Positions 27,012 through 39,516 of a DNA stretch of 64,000 nt are shown piece after piece. The DNA comes from Gloeopeniophorella convolvens (Eukaryota > Basidiomycota > Agaricomycetes > Russulales). The notes under the pieces were generated by a model. The model was not told where the DNA came from. It was given only the letters and a program-made list of their open reading frames with translations, and made no database searches. Position 1 is the stretch's first letter. Each line of letters begins with the position of its first letter. The position numbers were made by a program, and so were the translations under genes. The stretch covers positions 806,001-870,000 of the forward strand of contig WTXD01000003.1 of assembly GCA_022496205.1 (NCBI GenBank), read 5' to 3'.

Positions 27012-28107
27012 CCTGGAAGGCTCGAGCCGTCTTGCCATTCGGGGCCTTGTGGTGGGTGGCGGTGGTGAAAGGGCCCAAGCCCTTACGTATAGAGACACCG
27101 CATCGATCCTGCGTTGCTTTCTCCACAAATCCTCTGGAAGGCAGAGAACTTTCCGACGCGCATGGGCCGTCGAATGATGACACAGGCTGCTGCATTGTGC
27201 AAAGTCCGAATTTGGCACTTGTGGTGGCGCCCATTGTGTCACTCACGTGATGCAGAGACAAAGCAAAGGCAGTTTTTGGGACAGGCGTGACGGTCAAAGC
27301 GGTCGGTGCGTGTCTGATTGAATGGTGATCGGAGCAACTTGTGGCTGGGCAAGGATCGTGGTCCGAAAAAGGAACGAAAGTAGAAGGACAAGCGCGACGT
27401 CTGTTTTGAGTGGCCGTGCTTGGGCCGTGCACGCCGCGAGATTGGCGGAGAGGAGACGCGTGAGAGGCGACGGGATGCAATGCGAGCGTGCTCATCATGA
27501 GCCGGCGGGAGAAGTCGGACATCAGGGGAAGCAGAGAAGGTGTGTCCAATGCCGCGTTTGGCGAAAGCATTTAGAGTCGAGAGAAGTTCATATGAGCGTG
27601 GAACAAGTCGATGTCACTTTGTGGCGGTAAGAAGCGCCGAGAGTAAAATGGAAGCAGGTGCCAGCTGGGCGGGCAGCGTCGAAGACGTGGTGGTTGGGGA
27701 GTAAGGTGTTCTGATGCTGGCCGGGCATGGGTGCCACTTTAAACCTTTGAATTCAAACGAGGCGGTCAGCCGCCATCAGTCCCGAAGAGATCAGTGGAAT
27801 CCTTTTTCCACCCCACAGATCCGACGAGCCCTGTTGAGGGGTCGCATTCCTTGGATGTACGAGTTCTAGCAGGCAGCCTGTGAGCGAGGTCAAGCCTCAC
27901 CGCAGCGGCGTGTGGCATCAACTGATAGCATGGTCGGAACAGCGCAACTTCAGCGCTTCAGCTTGGAGGTAACAATATGAATGCCATTGTCATGCTATAC
28001 AAAACTAGAGAGCTGGATAAGCGGAAGAGAGGTGCGGTCATTAGAAGTCTATGTTATTACTCCCCTGCGATACCATGTCTATGATCCGATAATTTTGAGA
28101 TATTGCA

Positions 28108-29077
28108 TCAAGCATGATTTGGCTCTGCAGCCTCTTTGCCCCATGCAGATTGTGTAGCCGCGCGGACGCGCATGCTTATGCTGTTGATGCTGTCTAGGGC
28201 GGGGCGAACGTCGAGGGAGAAGACGGGGGATCCATCGGGGAGCGGCGGCGCGCCGTAGTAGTCAATGACGTATCGAACCTCCTCGCCCGTTGATGGACGG
28301 CGAACGATCCAGTCATGGCGGTCAAACGGAGGTTCCGTGCTGGCGAATCCGTCAGCCGCTTCCACGGAGAAGAGACCATCAACACGCACTTAAAGCGCTC
28401 GGGCAGGAGCCACCCGGCGAAGAGCCAGAACCTGGCCTTTGGAGACAGCTCTCCAGGACGGCCCTTGAACCGCACGAGTTCTAAGTTTTCGGTCCTGAAG
28501 AGCACATGTGAATCACGGACACCTGAGGGGGGCGTGTGACGTACTTATTCACTTGCGACTCCCACTTCTGTACCTCCTCCCATGCCTTCTCGTTCAAGAA
28601 GTTATGGATCTGGACCATGGTTTCGATCTCATTCTCCGGAGTTTCCCAGCCCTTCCGGACGAGTGCGTTGTAGAACTGTTGGGGGGATGGGTAGTCCCAA
28701 TTTCCCTTGCCGTCGCGTGGTATTGAGGACGTAGTGCGGTTTACGGGGAGGTCCATAGTCTGAGAAGGCGCACGCTCCTGAGTGAGGGTGGGGAGGTTGT
28801 TCCGAGGATCGAGTTTGTCATGCTGTACTGGGCACTGAGCTGGGCTAGATGATGACGCTTTTGACATAGACGCGTGGTCCACGGGGCAGCTAGCTGCAGA
28901 CGAAGCAGGCTTCGCGTGTTTCGCAAGAGAGGCATGGTCCACTGGGCATGATGCAGCTGCGGAGGAAGATGTAGGTGGGTGCTTGGCGAAGGCCGAGTGG
29001 TCTACTGGGCATGCAGCAGGTGATGACGATGACGCCGAGTTGGACGCGTGCTGTGAGGAAGAGGTGGTCTGGCCCAT
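28108..29077 (-). CDS. CYC3: Holocytochrome c synthase (cytochrome c heme lyase)
   Basis: Three exons: 29077-28545, a second ending about 28390, and a last one to the stop at 28108. After a Ser/Ala-rich start the protein has four CPV heme-binding motifs (CPVDH three times, then CPVQH), followed by the conserved core [64 protein letters not shown] and [20 protein letters not shown]. The enzyme attaches heme covalently to apocytochrome c in the mitochondrial intermembrane space. Both introns restore conserved codons exactly, so the gene is intact. Upstream on the minus strand a CACGTG E-box (29268-29273), a TATAA (about 29276-29280) and a CCAAT (about 29228-29232) could serve heme or carbon regulation; that is inference. 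Confidence 0.93.
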
Positions 29078-32000
29078 TTGTTACGAAGAAAGCCGATTTT
29101 GAACAGGGAAAAGAGCTGCGCGCTTGGACGAAGTGAACAGTGGAAGGAGGTGAGGACGCGGAGTTGCCGACAGTGAGGCCGTTCTCGATTACTCGGACTT
29201 GCAACAATTGCAATCCTCCGCACCGCAATTGGTGGGAAGCTCGTCCCGTTTCCCTCCGCATATCCGTCACGTGCTTATAATTCTTGTCCGACCCCAGCCG
29301 AGCGACCTCAGCGCTCAGCTTGCATTGCCGCACTGTTCGTTCCCGCGGCATCGCTCAGCGCTCACTAGTGCATTGAGCAATATGACCCGGCGACTTCGCC
29401 AAACCCTATCAGCGCCATCTGAAGCCTCCCTTGGTCCGACACATTGTGGATTGCGCCCTAGACGACGGCGATTGACAGCTCGGAACGACTTAGATCACCC
29501 CCACCGAACGCCGCTCTCGAGGCCTTTCAGAGTCGTCCTCCCTAGCAATGAGCCGCATCGTACACGCGAGAACATCTCCTAGCGCGCGGTTTGTTTGCAT
29601 GCGTATTCCGTCCTCTTGGCTTCCTGCTAGGTGCGGACGATACCCATCGACGGAGCAGGTCCGTAGCCATGCTCCATGGGACCGCGCATTCTTATCCTCT
29701 TCCTCTTCCTCGCAACATTCACGCGTTCATTACTAACTTTTAGGATCAGGTAGGGCGGCGTTTGTGCACCGGGTGGTTTCCCCCAACTGACCCTATGGAA
29801 TGCCCCTATCATATCAGGTTACGCTCTCCCCATGTATTCCTAGATAGCTCTTTCCAAGGCGAGCGCAACACCTGAAAAGTACTAATCACATTCCAGATGC
29901 ACGCCACCCCTTCACTAAGACCCCAGAGAGTGCAAAGCCACGTTTCAGCTGGTTGTCCACGCTTCAGCAACTGCGCGAGCTTGGCATTTGAGCGGCGCCT
30001 GTGTCGTAAGGTAGCGCGACAAACCATCCGGTGGCGTTGCCTTTGTAGAACCAAGCTCTCGTGATCATGCACCAGGAACGAGATATTCGTGCTTCGCGCT
30101 CCGGACCGAGCGCGCTGGAGTTCTCTCCCCTCCCCGGCTCGTCCTCTAAATGAGCCATTCTCCTGCGGATCCTTAATTGCTTGCTTCTCCCTGCCCGTGT
30201 ATAAAGTCATCTGGCCCGTTTGCCTTCTATCATCATGGCATTGGTCCCTGGCCGTGACCGCCTCTCGCCACTTCCGGGCTAGACAGGGCGGACGAAGCAG
30301 GCTCAAGCTTAACATAAGCCCTTAGCAGCTTCAGCATGTCAGACTAGCGCCTCGCTACCAGGCGCTACCCTGCGCCTGATGGCAATCAGCACCCTGGTGT
30401 ACCTTTCTTTCCGGTACCGGCGGGTGCACTGATTTTGCGTCGCTCACATAAGTATGTATCTGGTGCTGATGGGCAACAGGGCGCAACCTGTCTTCGGGAT
30501 CTGACATGGACAGCGCATGTCAAAGCCTGTCTGCGCACTCCAGTTGGAGGAAATGAGCCAATCTCTCCATGACGTATGCAACGACGGTGCCGGTGAGCGC
30601 GCGCAGCAATGTCGTGAGCGGCAGCGCGCGTACAGTTGGAGCACCTCATGCAACGTCGCGTAGCGTCAGACGCCAGCGCACGCCGCACGCCGCCCTGCAG
30701 TGCTTTCGCACCCGATCAGTCGATGCTCATGGGCACTCGCACTCGTGACTCTGCAAGAGTTCGGCATCACGCGAGGGAGGCCCCGCCGGTGCCTGGGATT
30801 GGGCAGCCCGGAATCCCCATTCCACAGCAGCATTGCACTTTCTGGCGAGCGCTTCCTAACGAGGAAAGGCGCCTGGCAGGCACCGTGCGCCATGTCCGGC
30901 GTCCGCACGCGCACCCTCGCGTAGCGCGAAATCCGTGCCACGACAGAGAGCATCATGCGTTCCAGGTGGAATTTGCAAGCGCGCGTACATAACGTGTTCT
31001 CTCAGGACTCCATGGAGGCCGATCCTGTACATGCCGCAGAGGAGGGCGCACCGCAATCCCGATTCATTGCACTCCCGGTACTGATCATCAGCTTCGTGAC
31101 TTTTCCCCAACCATCATCTTGTGCGTTGCCACAACAAAGACTCGGATCCTTGGCCACGGCCCCAACGCATAAATCAAATCCTGCCTGTGTTTTGATTTGA
31201 CCATGATCCCGTGCGCCCGTTCGCTCGCCCGCAAAAAAAGGGAGAGAATAAAAGCGGACCTAAAAATCCCTCCAATCCGAGCACGACGTGGAGGACGCTG
31301 GTAGGCGCTGTCAACTCAACCCTTCTTGATCGTGCATCCGTATGCGCCTCGCGGATGGAGTTTGCAATTTTTAATAAGTGGGGAAGGGGACCCCGGGCAC
31401 CCGCCTGGTAGAGACGGCCCCGGTCGCGCCCCGCGCGGGGACGCCCCTCCCTTCGCACGGGTAGTGGAGATTGGCGATCGCACCAAAAATTTACTCGCCG
31501 AGAACCGGTCGTCACGTTTTGCGGTTTTTCCTCTCCTCGTGAGCGCCCCATGGGTCTGGGTTCCAATATCCAATGCTCTTCTGACCCGAGTCGGGACAGC
31601 ATCGAGGGTCAGTACTTCACTAGGTGGTCTCGAGTCAAGTGCGGAAGTTTCAGAAACGACATGCGCGGATACCTGACGATGGGTTCTCTAGAGAAGGAGA
31701 AGATGTCCACTGTCGGGTCGAAGGTTCGAAATTGACGCGTTGCGGAGCACGTCAGGACCCTCGTCCGGCCTTGCGCGACCGCAAAGCTGAGGCAGTACTA
31801 CAGCTCTGACTATCCTTTTCTCGCGGAGTGCACGGGCATTATCAGTTGCTGCATCGGGTCGTATGCGGCCCTATGGCAGAGCGCTCCGCGAAGGACTTCG
31901 ATATCTAATAGTACACTGATGGCATCTTCGACATGTGTGAGAACTACGCCATGGCATGCTAGTAAATAGCTCCACCAGCTGCACGTAGCGCATAACAGCG

Positions 32001-33738
32001 AACGCGACCGATATTGCGCCGTTGCTTCCCGTTCGCTGTGTGGCCCGCGCACGAACGTTGCCAGCAGCGGATTCCCGGAAGAGGTGAGAAGTACGCCTTC
32101 GTGGAGCTTCTGCAACGTCGGTCGTGGGTCACATGTGCTTCGCGAACCAGCACAGACAGTGTATTAGCTTTTTAGGATAACAGCTTTCCGGAATAGGAAG
32201 GAAGCACGTCCAGCGTCAGCGTCGTGAGAACATCGGATGCAATCAAAGGAGTTTGGGGGCAATTTGGTATGCGTTTGGGTACGTTGCAATAGGGCGTAGA
32301 TCCACCGCGGCGGGTCGAACCTGGTCAAACATATGAAAGGTTTCCCAACGGGTAGGGATTACAAGCGCCGTCCACGGGTGCATTGGACCGCTTTGCATAC
32401 TACCGGCCATATGCGGCATGCATGCTTCGAGACGCTGCTACTGCAACGCCGCGGACCACGGAATCATCGCAAGGTGACCGAGTAGCGATCGAGAGCGCAC
32501 TCGAGGCTTGTTCGGGGCCAGCTTGGTCTGGCCAGCACAGATGAAGGGCAGGGCAGAGGCTCGAGAGGCTGCAAATGGTTGCGGTGGGGTGATGCGTAGG
32601 AACATGGATCTCGATCACATCAGCGCGTGAGTGTCCACCACGCACGGCGGACGGTATTGGCCCTGCAGACCGGAGCCACGGCATCGAACCCATAAAACGC
32701 GAGAACCTTGTCTAATCTCTGTGAGCCTCCTGACAAGTGAGAATGGACCTTCCCCTAGCGGAAGGGGAGTGTAGAAAGTGGGACCCTTAAGGAGAGATTG
32801 TTACTGGAGGTGATCCGGGCGTGAAGTGCCGGCGGGTAGGACCCGGACGGCGAGAGTGCGGTGGGAAGGAGCACGCAACGTGGATCGCAGAGCCTGACCG
32901 GGAAGGATCTCAGCCTGGTTGGCAAGGCGGCGGAGTGAGCGACGCGCCCGCACGAGAGATCGTTTTGCAGCCTCGGTCGGACCTATGGTGCGCCGTCCGG
33001 CCGGTCTCTAGCCGGTGGGGATGAGGGGGGGGGGGGGCAGTGTGTGCGGGCATCGCTCGCCATGTATGTTCTTGGTAGAGCCAGGACATGCAGAGCTAGG
33101 CAGAGCTTGAGAGCGATGCACTGGTGTCTGAGATCAAGACGGCAAAAGACTCGGCGGCGGAAGAGGATCGAGGTCAGAAGGGTTGGGGCAGGTTGGGGCG
33201 AGGAGTGTCAAGGTCGGGAGGCCGGGTCGAGCACTGGATTGTGGGGCTCCGCCAGGGGCGAATCGATCGAGACAGGCACACGAATCGTCTGGAAGTGTTC
33301 ACATGGAAGAGGGCCAGGGTGGAGAAAATCAGCGGACTGGCGGGAACGAGAGTGTGTGCGAGACTGCGAGAGGCCGAGCAGCACTATAGAACCAGGGGAA
33401 CAGGGAGGAGAAGCCGGGGAAGCCGCTAGGATGGCAGAAGGGCGGGGGTGGCCGCGAAGCCAGGCGAGAGATCCAAGGAGGGGAGAGACGAGGAGGGAGG
33501 GGTGACGGGGGTCCACGATCGGAGATCTAAGGAAGTGATGGACAAATGTGTAGCATGTGCAACGCAACTTGGACAGCGAACTTCTTTCGAGTAAGCCCAG
33601 CCCAAACGAACCATCGTTCCAACTCACCCCGCCCGCATAAATACCCCCGCCCTCGCCATGCCTTCTCCTCAGCGGTCCCTCGTTTGCCGTTTCCCCCTTC
33701 CCCCCGTTCAACTTCCCTCTCTCCGCTGAACGTTCATC
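29078..33738. other. Large gene-free interval
   Basis: About 4.7 kb between the heme lyase and hexose transporter genes without any conserved protein, RNA gene or terminal-repeat element that I can recognise. It contains a TATAAAG at 30200-30206 followed by only a short frame, a GC-rich tract at 31390-31460, a small hairpin at 32746-32766 (CCTTCC/GGAAGG), a 13-14-base G run near 33025-33038, and a purine-rich plus strand from 33130 to 33500. The last 150 bp are the transporter promoter. Confidence 0.55.
33636..33643 (+). promoter_or_regulatory. TATA-like element of the hexose transporter
   Basis: CATAAATA 96-103 bp before the start codon, followed by a strongly pyrimidine-rich leader (33660-33725). 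Confidence 0.45.
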
Positions 33739-35504
33739 ATGGCAGGTGGTCCAGTCGCCGCAGGTGGGGGTATTGGGGCTAATGCCCCCAAGAGCAAGTT
33801 TGCAGGCATCCTTATGGTCTGTTGCTCGTCGCCATCCCATCCCACCCCTTCCTGACTAATTTCTATCAGACCTGTTTCGCTGCCTTTGGTGGTATTCTCT
33901 TCGGTTATGACACCGGTACCATCTCTGGTATTCAGGCCATGCCTGACTGGCTTCGCACCTTCGGTCACCCCGTCCCCGTCTCCTCAGCCTTCCCCGATGG
34001 CTTCGGTATCTCTTCCTCTCAGCGGTCCCTCATCGTGTCTATCCTCTCCGCCGGTACCTTCTTTGGTCAGTCTGACTTCCTCTTCCATCGCTTCTTAAGC
34101 ATCTAATCACTTCTATCTAGGCGCCCTCCTTGGTGCTCCCATCGCCGACATCATCGGTCGCAAATTCGGTATCATCATTTCTGCATTCGTCTTCTCCATC
34201 GGTATCGCCATGCAGACTGCCTCAACTTCCATTCCTCTGTTCGTTGTCGGTCGTGTCTTTGCTGGCCTCGGTGTCGGGTTGGTGTCCACGCTCGTGCCCA
34301 TGTATCAGTCCGAGTGCTCGCCCAAGTGGATCCGTGGTGCTGTAGTCTCCCTCTACCAGTTCGCTATCACCATTGGTATCTTACTCTCCAACATCTTCAA
34401 CAACGCGACCAAGAACCGCCCCAACCACTCTTCCTACCGCATCCCCATTGCCATCCAGTTCGTCTGGGCTGCGGTGCTTGCTGCTGGTATGCTCTTCCTT
34501 CCTGAGGTAAGCGGCTTGTCGAGTTCTGCCCGAATCTACAGTATGTCTGATTCACTCTCTTTTATCAGTCACCCCGTTGGTTGATCAAGAACCACCGTGA
34601 TGCCGATGCCGCTGTTTCGCTCTCCCGCCTCACGTCTCTTCCTGCTGATGATCCCGAGGTCGTCAATGAACTTGAGGAGATCCGCCTGAACTTGAAGCAC
34701 GAAGAGGAACTCGGCGAATCGTCTTACCTTGACTGCTTCCGCCCTACGGACAACCGCATCCTCTTCCGTACCCTCTCCGGTATCTTCATTCAGGCGTGGC
34801 AGCAACTCACCGGTATCAACTTCATTTTCTACTTCGGTACCACCTTCTTCACCAACGCCGGCATTCATAACCCCTTCCTGATTTCTATTGCCACCTCCAC
34901 TGTCAACGTCGGCATGACCCTCCCCGGTATCTGGGGTGTTGAGCGCTTCGGTCGTCGCCGACTCCTCATCATTGGTGCCGTCGGTATGACCGTCTGCGAG
35001 TTCATCGTCGCTATCGTCGGCTCCACCACCTCGGAGAGCAACCAGCACGCGCAGTCTGCGCAGGTCGCCCTCATCTGCTTCTATATCGCCTTCTTCGCGT
35101 CCACCTGGGGCCCCATCGCCTGGGTCGTTACCGGCGAGATTTTCCCTCTCCAGGTTCGCGCCAAGGCCATGTCGCTCTCCGTTGCGGCCAACTGGCTCTG
35201 GAACTGGGGCATTGCCTACGCCACTCCCTACTTGGTCGACCCTGGCCCCGGCAACGCTGACCTCGGCACCAAGGTGTTCTACATGTGGGGCACGACCTGC
35301 TTCTGCTGCATCATCTTCGCCTACTTCTGCATTCCCGAGACGAAGGGACTTTCGCTCGAGCAGATCGACATCCTCTACCAGAACGTGTCGCCCATCAATT
35401 CGGTCGCGTACCGCAAGCGCCTCATCGCCGAGGGTTCCGAGCTCTCCGAGATCCGTGGCACCGCGGTCAAGGACAGCGACTCTGCCTCGCACGAGAAGGT
35501 TTAA
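33739..35504 (+). CDS. Hexose transporter, MFS sugar porter family
   Basis: Exons 33739-33816, 33870-34065, 34121-34506 and 34569-35504. The protein has the twelve hydrophobic segments and sugar-porter signatures: FGGILFGYDTGTISGIQ in TM1, IADIIGRKFG, VGRVFAGLGVGLVSTLVPMY with SECSPKWIRG, PE-SPRWL at the third junction, IQAWQQLTGINFIFYFGT in TM7, GVERFGRRRLL and IPETKGLSLEQID near the end. It imports glucose and related hexoses through the plasma membrane by proton symport. Codons end overwhelmingly in C, more than in neighbouring genes, which suggests high expression. The C-terminal ~45 residues are cytoplasmic and charged. The gene is intact. A 331-codon open frame on the opposite strand (34569-35564) is a codon-bias shadow. 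Confidence 0.95.
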
Positions 35505-37054
35505 GGCGCGCGCGCATCCAAAAGCGGCGTACTTCGCTCCTCGATGACACCCACACATAACCACATGTGTTGTTTAGTACTAATCACTGTCCATGTTTAT
35601 TCTGGTGTTTACACGTCGTAATGTATGCCTCGTAGGGGGTATTCTCATCACTTACTGGTTGCTTTCTGGGTGTCGATTCATGATGACGAAGAGGACACGT
35701 CTTGGCCTTACGAGCACGACCCGTTGTATTACTCTTACGCACTGCCGCCTCCCAATTCCATTCTTCCACATCACATCAGAGGGACTGCGTACCTGTCCAC
35801 GTCGATATGGTGCAGTCGCCAGCTGGCTGTATCAGCGCGTGGGCGGTCTGCTGAGCGCGGAAGCTCGCCCGTATATGAAGGCATCAGGCAGGTGATGAGC
35901 AACCCGGGGTCACTGGGACCCGGCGCAACGGTGACCGGGATGGCCCTTTGAGCTTTGCCCTGCGTGCATTTATCGCACAGGCGCGTGCATGCGGGGCGCA
36001 TCGATCTGGCATGACAGCACGTACGGGGCTTCCTCGGGCGGTGGCGCAAGGTCACTTGAATCTGCATTCCACCACACCCCAAACCCTTGAATCTTGGATA
36101 TCGAATTTGCGCGACGGCGGACCAACATCCGGATGGCGTAAATGAACGGTGGTTGCGAAGCTAGCAAATGCAATGCGTCGGCCGCGCGGCCAGCTGACCT
36201 GGCGCGGCGGAAGCACGCTGCGAATTGCTCGCGGCGGACGTTAGTGGACATGTGCCAGGGCGCGTTCGAAGCACCCTGCAACGTGGTCACATGCGGGGCC
36301 GGCGGGGCCCTGCATCGAGTCGGGCCTGAGATGGTGCTTAACGCCGCTGGTGCGGTCGACCGCAGTGGCTCCTGGTGGCTCTTGTCGCGAACCGCTGACT
36401 CCGGCGACCCTGATCACGAGCGGCGCGACCTGATGCAGATGTGCCGACGTCGACATGCGCACGCGCGGCTTTGCATCGCATCGCAGCAGGGAACGAAGAG
36501 AAGCTCTGGGCTGGGCAAGCTCTGGGCGCCGGGCACCCAGCCAGAAGCAACTGCTCTCCTTCGGGGTGGCGGGCGCTCCGTCGTATTATACTTATACGTA
36601 CGCGTGTGTAGGTCCACGCGGGGCGGGTTCGATGCACCGCCACGAGCGTGGGGTCCCGTTGGCGCTAGCGCAGCAGTCGCTTGCTGCACGTTCCCATCGG
36701 AGCGCTGTGGGTTGAAGCTTGAGCTTGAAGTCTGGATCCGAGGCGCGGCGGGTCCGCGACGCCTGGGAACGTAACTTACCTGTGATGCGTCGCGGGCGTC
36801 AACTTGAATTAGATGCAGTGCCGCGCGCTGAAGGTGCATTTGAGCGTCTGGGCTAGCGCTGCGTGGCTAGTATGAGCTGTCAGTACATAGATCGCGTGTA
36901 GTTCCGCGTTGTTAATGGCGAGGACTTGTGTGCAGGGTTTCAGGGTCACGATGAATACTGGGGACATTGTATACATATACAAGATATATCCGTGCGGTGG
37001 CTACAAGATCTAGAGAGGTGGACGGGGGCTCCTGGGTATGAACGGCTCGCTCCC
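35505..37054. other. Intergenic interval
   Basis: No recognised gene. A 210-codon GC-rich frame at 36142-36774 has no similarity I know, no promoter and biased composition, so it is not called. Confidence 0.5.
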
Positions 37055-37981
37055 TCAGCGACCCGCTCTGATATGTTTGAAAACCCTCCTCGCGCCAACA
37101 AGAAATTTCTCCATGAAGTCCACCTTCGCCTTTGGGACCTCGGGGTCACCAATCCAGTTGATTCGGACATACCTGTGTCCCCCTCTATCTTCACTTCATC
37201 ATCGACAGCAGCCGATGCATCCTGGCGCCCCGGGTCGCGGACAGAGTACACTCTGCCGGCGCCTGCGTCAGACCGCAGCGCCGCGCATTGTTGTAGTTCG
37301 GGAGAGAGGAGGACCCGTTCGTGGCCAGTGGATTCGATATTGATCGTCCCGCGGAAGGTGCGGGGGAGTGAGAGCGTGACGCCCCCGAGGTTGGCTCGGA
37401 GGGTAACGTCGAGAGGAGGGCGTGAGTGGCCCCTTGCGGCACGAGGAGGGTGCTAGACGACACATCCGCTCATTGTCAGGCATCGTTCCCTGAGAGGTGC
37501 GATGATTGGGGCACTGTACTAATTTGAGGAAGACAGAGCCGTTCTTGCTCTCCAGCTCCATCTTGACAGTCTCCGGCGGCATGTTCTCAGCGGCGTCGGT
37601 CCATACCTCAGCTCTGATTTTTCCGCTCTTCGTCTCGAGATGCAGGTTCCGCTCGGTCCATGCTGACCCACGGACGACTTCGGATCGCGGGAGGCCGAGA
37701 TCGATCCGATATTGCCCTTCGATTGGGCCGCCCTTCTTGCAGACTCGCAGATGATTTGTCGGTGGGACGTCGATGGTACTCTGCCCAACCTGCGTGAGGA
37801 TCGCCACAAGGGCGTTCTCGGAGAGTGTCTAAGGACGAGGACGTCTCTTAGTACTTGGCTGGCAGACGCGTCGACAGCCACGCACAATTACGGTGTCGCC
37901 ATTGGCAGTACTTGCCGCGACCTTCTCGCCTCTGCGGGAGGCAGCGTTGGTCTTATCTGTAGCCTTGCGCGGAGATGTCAT
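37055..37981 (-). CDS. DUF7330-like fungal protein of unknown function
   Basis: Start at 37981 (MTSPRKATDKTNAASRRGEK); an intron then leads to VAILTQVGQSTIDVPPTNHL, CKKGGPIEGQYRIDLGLPR and LHLETKSGKIRAEVWTDAAE, and a second intron to PLDVTLRANLGGVTLSLPRT with FRGTINIESTGHERVLLSPE. The repeated beta-strand pattern (each strand ending in a Gly-containing turn and a 'the ... NG.I' rhythm) fits the DUF7330 proteins found in large numbers in mushroom genomes; function unknown. The last block, WIGDPEVPKAKVDFMEKFLV, is one base out of frame with the preceding exon near 37168-37180 and no acceptable intron joins them, so a 1-nt error is likely. Divergent from MsrB with 617 bp between starts. Confidence 0.65.
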
Positions 37982-38529
37982 GTAGGGCTGGAGAGGTGGG
38001 GATCCAAGGGAGGCTTCTGACGATGCGGGCTATCGCCACGAGCTTTAAAACGTCCCGCGCAGTCCGCCGCGCAAGAACAAAGACGACAATCGAGAGGCAT
38101 GTATTGCTTGATGTGGCTCTCTGCGAGTAGTCGATTGCGTGGCGGGGCAGGCTGTGTTCCCAAGTTGCACGTCTCGTGGACGTCCCGGGGCTTCGAGACG
38201 TCTGTGAGCAGTCGAGGGTCGCCAGAAAAGGAGATATCCTGTGGGCGTAGGACAGAATTCCCCTGATTATCATACGAGGAACACCGCGTGGCGTCTGCGT
38301 CCTCGATAGGTAGCAGAGTAGCCGTTACTGTCGTGGTGGTCAAGTACATTCTGTCGAGCGCCGAGAAGACCGACTCGGAGGCCGCGGTCGTTGGCGCCGA
38401 TGCATCACGGGGATGCGTGAGCATGCACGTGATGTGCTTTGTCGGCGCGTGAAACCAATTCATCGCCGCATCGCCTTTGCAATCGCGTGCATGACATCGC
38501 CAGTCATCCGCGCAGCAGTCCGCTCTCAA

Positions 38530-38536
38530 TATAAAT
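38530..38536 (+). promoter_or_regulatory. TATA box of the MsrB gene
   Basis: TATAAAT 63-69 bp upstream of the MsrB start codon. Confidence 0.55.
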
Positions 38537-38598
38537 TCTTCGCGATCCGTGCTATATCTCTTCACACACCCAAGTCTCATATCACCCACATCCGCACA

Positions 38599-39184
38599 AT
38601 GTCTGACGCTTCCAAAGCCAAGTCTGACTCTGAGTGGCGTGCGATCCTCTCTCCGGCGCAGGTGTGTTCGAGGTTCCTGCAGTGCAAAAGCTTGGTCTCA
38701 CGCTGTAATTCAGTTCAAAGTCATTCGTCAGAAAGGAACTGAGCCTGCCGGAACCGGCGAATACGAGCACCACGAGGCCGCTGGCGTCTACAATTGCGCC
38801 GCCTGCAACACCCCACTCTACAAGAGCACTACCAAATTCGACAGCGGCTGTGGATGGCCAGCGTTCTTTGATGGTACGCAGTTTATTTGGTTGTCAAGGC
38901 GTGGCCGCTGATAGCAGTTGTAGCTATCCCTGGCGCCGTGTCTCGTCATGAGGATCGCTCATGGGGGATGACGCGGATTGAGATTACCTGCACTGCATGC
39001 GGAGGTCACCTCGGGCACGTATTCAAAGGCGAGGGGTTCCCCAACCCAAGTGAGGCACCACTCTTCTCCTGATTGTCCTACGCTGACGTAGTTGCGTTGC
39101 ATAGTCGACGAGCGCCACTGCGTGAACTCTATCTCGCTCAATTTCACGGGGGATGGAAAGCAGAGCACGAACACCTCGGGCTAG
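38599..39184 (+). CDS. Peptide-methionine (R)-S-oxide reductase MsrB
   Basis: Exons 38599-38661, 38714-38873, 38934-39049 and 39105-39184. The spliced protein (about 138 residues) begins MSDASKAKSDSEWRAILSPA and contains both zinc Cys pairs (NCAACNTPLY and ITCTACGGHLGHVF), FDSGCGWPAFFD, SWGMTRIEI and the catalytic RHCVNSISLNF near the end. It reduces the R-epimer of methionine sulfoxide in proteins with thioredoxin. There is no clear mitochondrial presequence, so a cytosolic location is likely. Length matches single-domain fungal MsrB; no MsrA domain is fused. The gene is intact. Confidence 0.95.
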
Positions 39185-39516
39185 GATGAGGCGCGACCTG
39201 GCATGCTAGGTCGCATCCTGAGTGGCATTGGACTGCGGCGTTAGGGGGTTCTGAACAGTACCGTGCTGGGGTGCGGCTATTATGGCCTCTCGTATGCTAC
39301 CTGTTTCGAGAGATTCCTTCACTGATGTCTGAGTATGCGTCTCGTGTATGCCCTACCATGATGTATTATACGTTGGCTAAGCAAGTCGCCGATGGGTTCC
39401 GGTGAGAGAACTGAGGCTCGAGTGGCTCAGGAGATGAGCGCACGTGACTCTGGGAGTCGGGCCGAGTGCCAACGAATTTTGGACTTGTTCCGTTCGTTGC
39501 GGCTACCAAGTCAAGA

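Noticed and set aside
31640..31735. Possible tRNA suggested by a GGTTCGAAAT box
   Set aside because: No acceptor or anticodon stem could be paired around it.
33025..33038. Poly-G run as a telomere or G4 locus
   Set aside because: A single homopolymer without repeats; also the kind of place where read errors cluster.
33208..33840. 210-codon minus frame upstream of the hexose transporter
   Set aside because: It overlaps the transporter promoter and first exon in antisense and has low-complexity composition.
34569..35564. 331-codon open frame antisense to the hexose transporter
   Set aside because: Arises from the C-ending codon bias of the real gene; no start context, introns or similarity.
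36142..36774. 210-codon frame in the 35.5-37 kb interval
   Set aside because: GC-rich with Arg/Ala/Gly/Cys bias, no promoter, no introns (unlike all neighbours) and no recognisable family.
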